A DNA stretch of 7,219 nucleotides from Desulfomonile tiedjei (GTDB lineage Bacteria > Desulfobacterota > Desulfomonilia > Desulfomonilales > Desulfomonilaceae), in contig DYRE01000106.1 of assembly GCA_020718965.1 (NCBI GenBank), positions 1 through 7,219 of the forward strand. The letters run 5' to 3'. The notes below the pieces were generated by a model. The model made no database searches, had not been told where the DNA came from, and saw only the letters and a list, made by a program, of their open reading frames with translations. How positions within the stretch are numbered: the first letter of the stretch is position 1; the number at the start of each line of letters is the position of its first letter. Made by a program: the position numbers and the translations under genes. Positions 5,701 through 7,219 of this stretch are shown piece after piece.

Positions 5701-7219
5701 CTGGCATGAACCGCTTCGGGCTGGATTGGCGTCACTGCGGGACGGCTATCAGGTTGGCTTACAAGTTGGAGATTTGGAATATGCTGCGCTCTCTGGAGCG
5801 TTTTATTGCACTCAAGGGTATGCGGCCGGTAAGGAACTACCAGGACTCGAAAAGGATCTTGCCCTTTACACCAATGCGATTGGGAAACTAAAGCAGGAAA
5901 CAACGAAGTATTTAGCGCAGATTTATCACCAGGGAGTCCTCAATTTGATGGGGCATTGCGAAAATAACTGTCTCCTGATCGGGAAAGCTTATAACGAGAA
6001 AGATATTTTGCCAACTATGTTCGAGCTAAACGAACGGGCTATTATTCTCTCTACATTTGTACATAAACTGATTCTTTGCTACGTTTTTCACAATTACCCA
6101 GAAGCGGTTGAAAATTCTTCCGTAGTTGAGAATTACCTGGACGGGGCCCAGGGTACTGTTCTTGTTCCTCTGGCGGCCTTTTACAGCAGTCTTTCCATGC
6201 TTGGCCTTTTGAGTGAATCGGATGTAAAACCAAAGGATTCAATACTCAAAAAAGTAACCAGGAATCAGAAGATACTTAAGAAATGGAGTAGCGCTGCTCC
6301 AATGAATTATCTTAACAAGTTTCATCTGGTTGAGGCTGAACGAGCAAGGGTTTTGCGCCGTTATCATGAGGCGTCTGATCATTATGATATGGCCATCAAA
6401 CTTGCTGGTGAAAACGAATACTTAAACGAAGAAGCCTTAGCTTTAGAGAGGGCCGCAATTTTCTACGCGTCCACCGATAAAATGATCAGCGCACGGGCTT
6501 ATATGCAAGAGGCTAGATCTTGCTACTTGAAGTGGGGCGCTCTAGCCAAAGTAAGACATCTGGACGAAGTTTATCCAAATCTGCTTGTGAAGAACTCTTT
6601 ATCGCAGGTGGGTAAGTCCCAAATTTCCGCTGTTTACCCTGATTCTCCTGCAAGCGCGCCGGAGGGAATGCTCGACATGGCCGCTGTGCTTAGGGCCTCG
6701 CAAGCTTTGTCGGGTGAGATCGTCCTCAACGTTTTGCTCAAGAGGCTTATGAGCTTACTGATTGAAACTGCGGGCGCCGAAAAGGGTTTGCTGATTCTGA
6801 CAAAGAACAACTCTCTCGTTATAGAAGCCACGACCAGCATAACCAAGGGAGAAGAATTTGAACTTAGCGCGATTCGAATAGAGGACAGCGAAGAATTATC
6901 CCTGGCTGTTGTGAATTATGTCGCCAGAACAAAAGAACCCGTTATTTTAGACGATGCCGCGACGGCAAACGCATTTGTTAACGATGATTATATGGCTAGA
7001 AAGAGACCCAAATCTGTTTTTTGTCTCCCAATAATGCGCAGAGGCCAATTGTCCGGAATCCTGTACATGGAGAACAACCAGACTATAGGCGCATTTACAC
7101 CCGAACGAGTCGAAGTCATGGGGGTCCTGTCGGCGCAAGCTGCGATTTCTATTGAGAATGCGTTACTTTACAAAAACTTGGAAGAATCGGCGGTAAAATA
7201 CCGGTCCCTGTTTGAAAAC
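2705..7219 (+). CDS. Multidomain sensor: Ser/Thr-kinase-like domain, AAA ATPase, helical repeats, GAF, PAS (3' end beyond the window)
   Basis: The frame is open for 1505 codons to the right edge, with no frameshift. It belongs to the giant kinase/ATP-binding/sensor-histidine-kinase family, likely cytoplasmic since no signal peptide or membrane segment is evident. A kinase-like domain (about 8-275) has Lys36 in VILK, Glu54 in the C helix, the catalytic loop HKNINPSN (127-134), DFG (148-150), SPEQTGRMNR (176-185) and Asp192. The catalytic-loop aspartate is replaced by Asn129, and the glycine-rich loop is not recognisable. A STAND-like ATPase follows from about 300, with Walker A GQGGIGKT (329-336), Walker B LVVFLDDVQWAD (454-465) and FRDEE (490-494). 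FAHDRIQNAAYSLI (684-697) is a family hallmark. Residues from about 740 to 1310 are helical and probably TPR-like. A GAF domain spans about 1340-1489, and KYRSLFEN (1498-1505) looks like the start of a PAS domain. A C-terminal histidine kinase is expected but not seen. Its ligand and targets are unknown. Confidence 0.9.
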   Translation, partial: MVSVSECRYLRKIYESSTSTVCRAVRGAEELPVILKILKRDDPTPEQIVNYKQEYRIIRKLGKLSHVIEVYSIEKNHNGLIITLEDFGGVSLNLLMNSQRFSLEECLLIAIQTCVGLGQIHAVKVVHKNINPSNIVMNRATNQLKIIDFGIATDLTQENAIMVNPCVLDGTLAYMSPEQTGRMNRPIDYRSDYYSLGVTFYQLFTGKLPFETTDPLELVHCHVARKPTPPHEINHAVDEGISEIILKLMAKNAEDRYQSAFGIKVDLDSCLSEVRSNNTVKVFRLGCSDIPEKFVITPHLYGRDDEKKALIAAFNRVAAGNKEIAAVSGQGGIGKTSLVRQLYKPITEQRGYFLTGKFDQLHGNVLHGAVVAPFRELVNQILSESEENLVAWKSKLLDALGSNCKVIMDVIPEIELIIGSQPDVPELEPIEAQNRFHIVFQTFIRVFCRPEQPLVVFLDDVQWADASSLKLLELIMTDAETKYLLVIISFRDEEVDESHPVMLTLETLRKENIRINILQLGPLELEHVVELISATLHRDKLKVVQLAELVHQKTAGNPFFLKEFFKALHDEGLLEFDSEFGGWLWSMEEIQRRQITDNVVDLMVNKIQRLPAITRDLLKEAACIGNQFGVNTLAWSFTDSPRNIVVALNVAVSEGLIFPVGAGYKRIELEVADVANTKKIDYKFAHDRIQNAAYSLIPENERPGIHLRLGRAILANTPADHLDDEIFEIVNQLNLAQDLVSNGKEQVELAEMNLRAGKRAKASAAYESSLAHFKTGLNLLGEDNWQDHYELKLALFLEAVESAYLTTKFDEMERLASIVIEQATRLLDKVKVYQMKIMACIALNNRVDAVLTAFPVLALLGEKFPKDPGKLTVFADFMKTKLVLANRGMETLVDLPEMVDPKKLAVMRILASIISATYTVVPNLLPLVVFKMVRLSIKYGIARQSALAFSAYAMILCTIIGDVDSGCKLGDLALELVNKVNLKEDEARINFVVNSFIRIWHEPLRAGLASLRDGYQVGLQVGDLEYAALSGAFYCTQGYAAGKELPGLEKDLALYTNAIGKLKQETTKYLAQIYHQGVLNLMGHCENNCLLIGKAYNEKDILPTMFELNERAIILSTFVHKLILCYVFHNYPEAVENSSVVENYLDGAQGTVLVPLAAFYSSLSMLGLLSESDVKPKDSILKKVTRNQKILKKWSSAAPMNYLNKFHLVEAERARVLRRYHEASDHYDMAIKLAGENEYLNEEALALERAAIFYASTDKMISARAYMQEARSCYLKWGALAKVRHLDEVYPNLLVKNSLSQVGKSQISAVYPDSPASAPEGMLDMAAVLRASQALSGEIVLNVLLKRLMSLLIETAGAEKGLLILTKNNSLVIEATTSITKGEEFELSAIRIEDSEELSLAVVNYVARTKEPVILDDAATANAFVNDDYMARKRPKSVFCLPIMRRGQLSGILYMENNQTIGAFTPERVEVMGVLSAQAAISIENALLYKNLEESAVKYRSLFEN

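Noticed and set aside
3893..7138. Several minus-strand open frames of 63-107 codons opposite the sensor gene
   Set aside because: The plus-strand frame is continuous with domain motifs from end to end. These are antisense shadows without ribosome binding sites or family features.

Overview
The window looks bacterial. Codon use fits an organism of moderate GC, and the genes resemble those of an anaerobic, signalling-rich bacterium. The [4Fe-4S] two-subunit class I fumarase is typical of anaerobes. The very large kinase/ATPase/GAF/PAS sensor is of a type common in cyanobacteria and in some Desulfobacterota (deltaproteobacteria). A Desulfobacterota-like host is my best guess, but this is inference from gene content only.

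Layout. On the minus strand, read from about 2560 down to 1, there are three co-directional genes: fumarate hydratase alpha subunit (2343-1504), beta subunit (1507-938, overlapping alpha by 4 bases), and an EamA/DMT-type membrane transporter (885 down to the left edge, nearly complete but lacking its stop codon). On the plus strand a single uninterrupted frame of 1505 codons runs from 2705 off the right edge. It encodes a Ser/Thr-kinase-like domain, a P-loop STAND-like AAA ATPase, a long helical repeat-like region, a GAF domain and the first residues of a PAS domain. A C-terminal histidine kinase would be expected beyond the window. Both very long reading frames continue beyond the window edges. 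The 361-base space between the divergent fumarase and sensor genes carries candidate promoters in both directions and several dyads.

Function. The fumarase pair would interconvert fumarate and malate in the cytoplasm. The EamA protein would move an unidentified small metabolite across the inner membrane and may be co-transcribed with fumarase. The giant sensor is probably a cytoplasmic signalling hub. No direct link between the sensor and the fumarase genes can be shown beyond their divergent arrangement.

The most notable point is in the sensor's kinase domain. The catalytic-loop aspartate (normally HxD) reads asparagine (HKN, residue 129), while the DFG aspartate, the catalytic lysine and the loop asparagine are kept. 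The domain may therefore be a pseudokinase or a weak kinase. I saw no mobile elements, CRISPR arrays, tRNA or rRNA genes.
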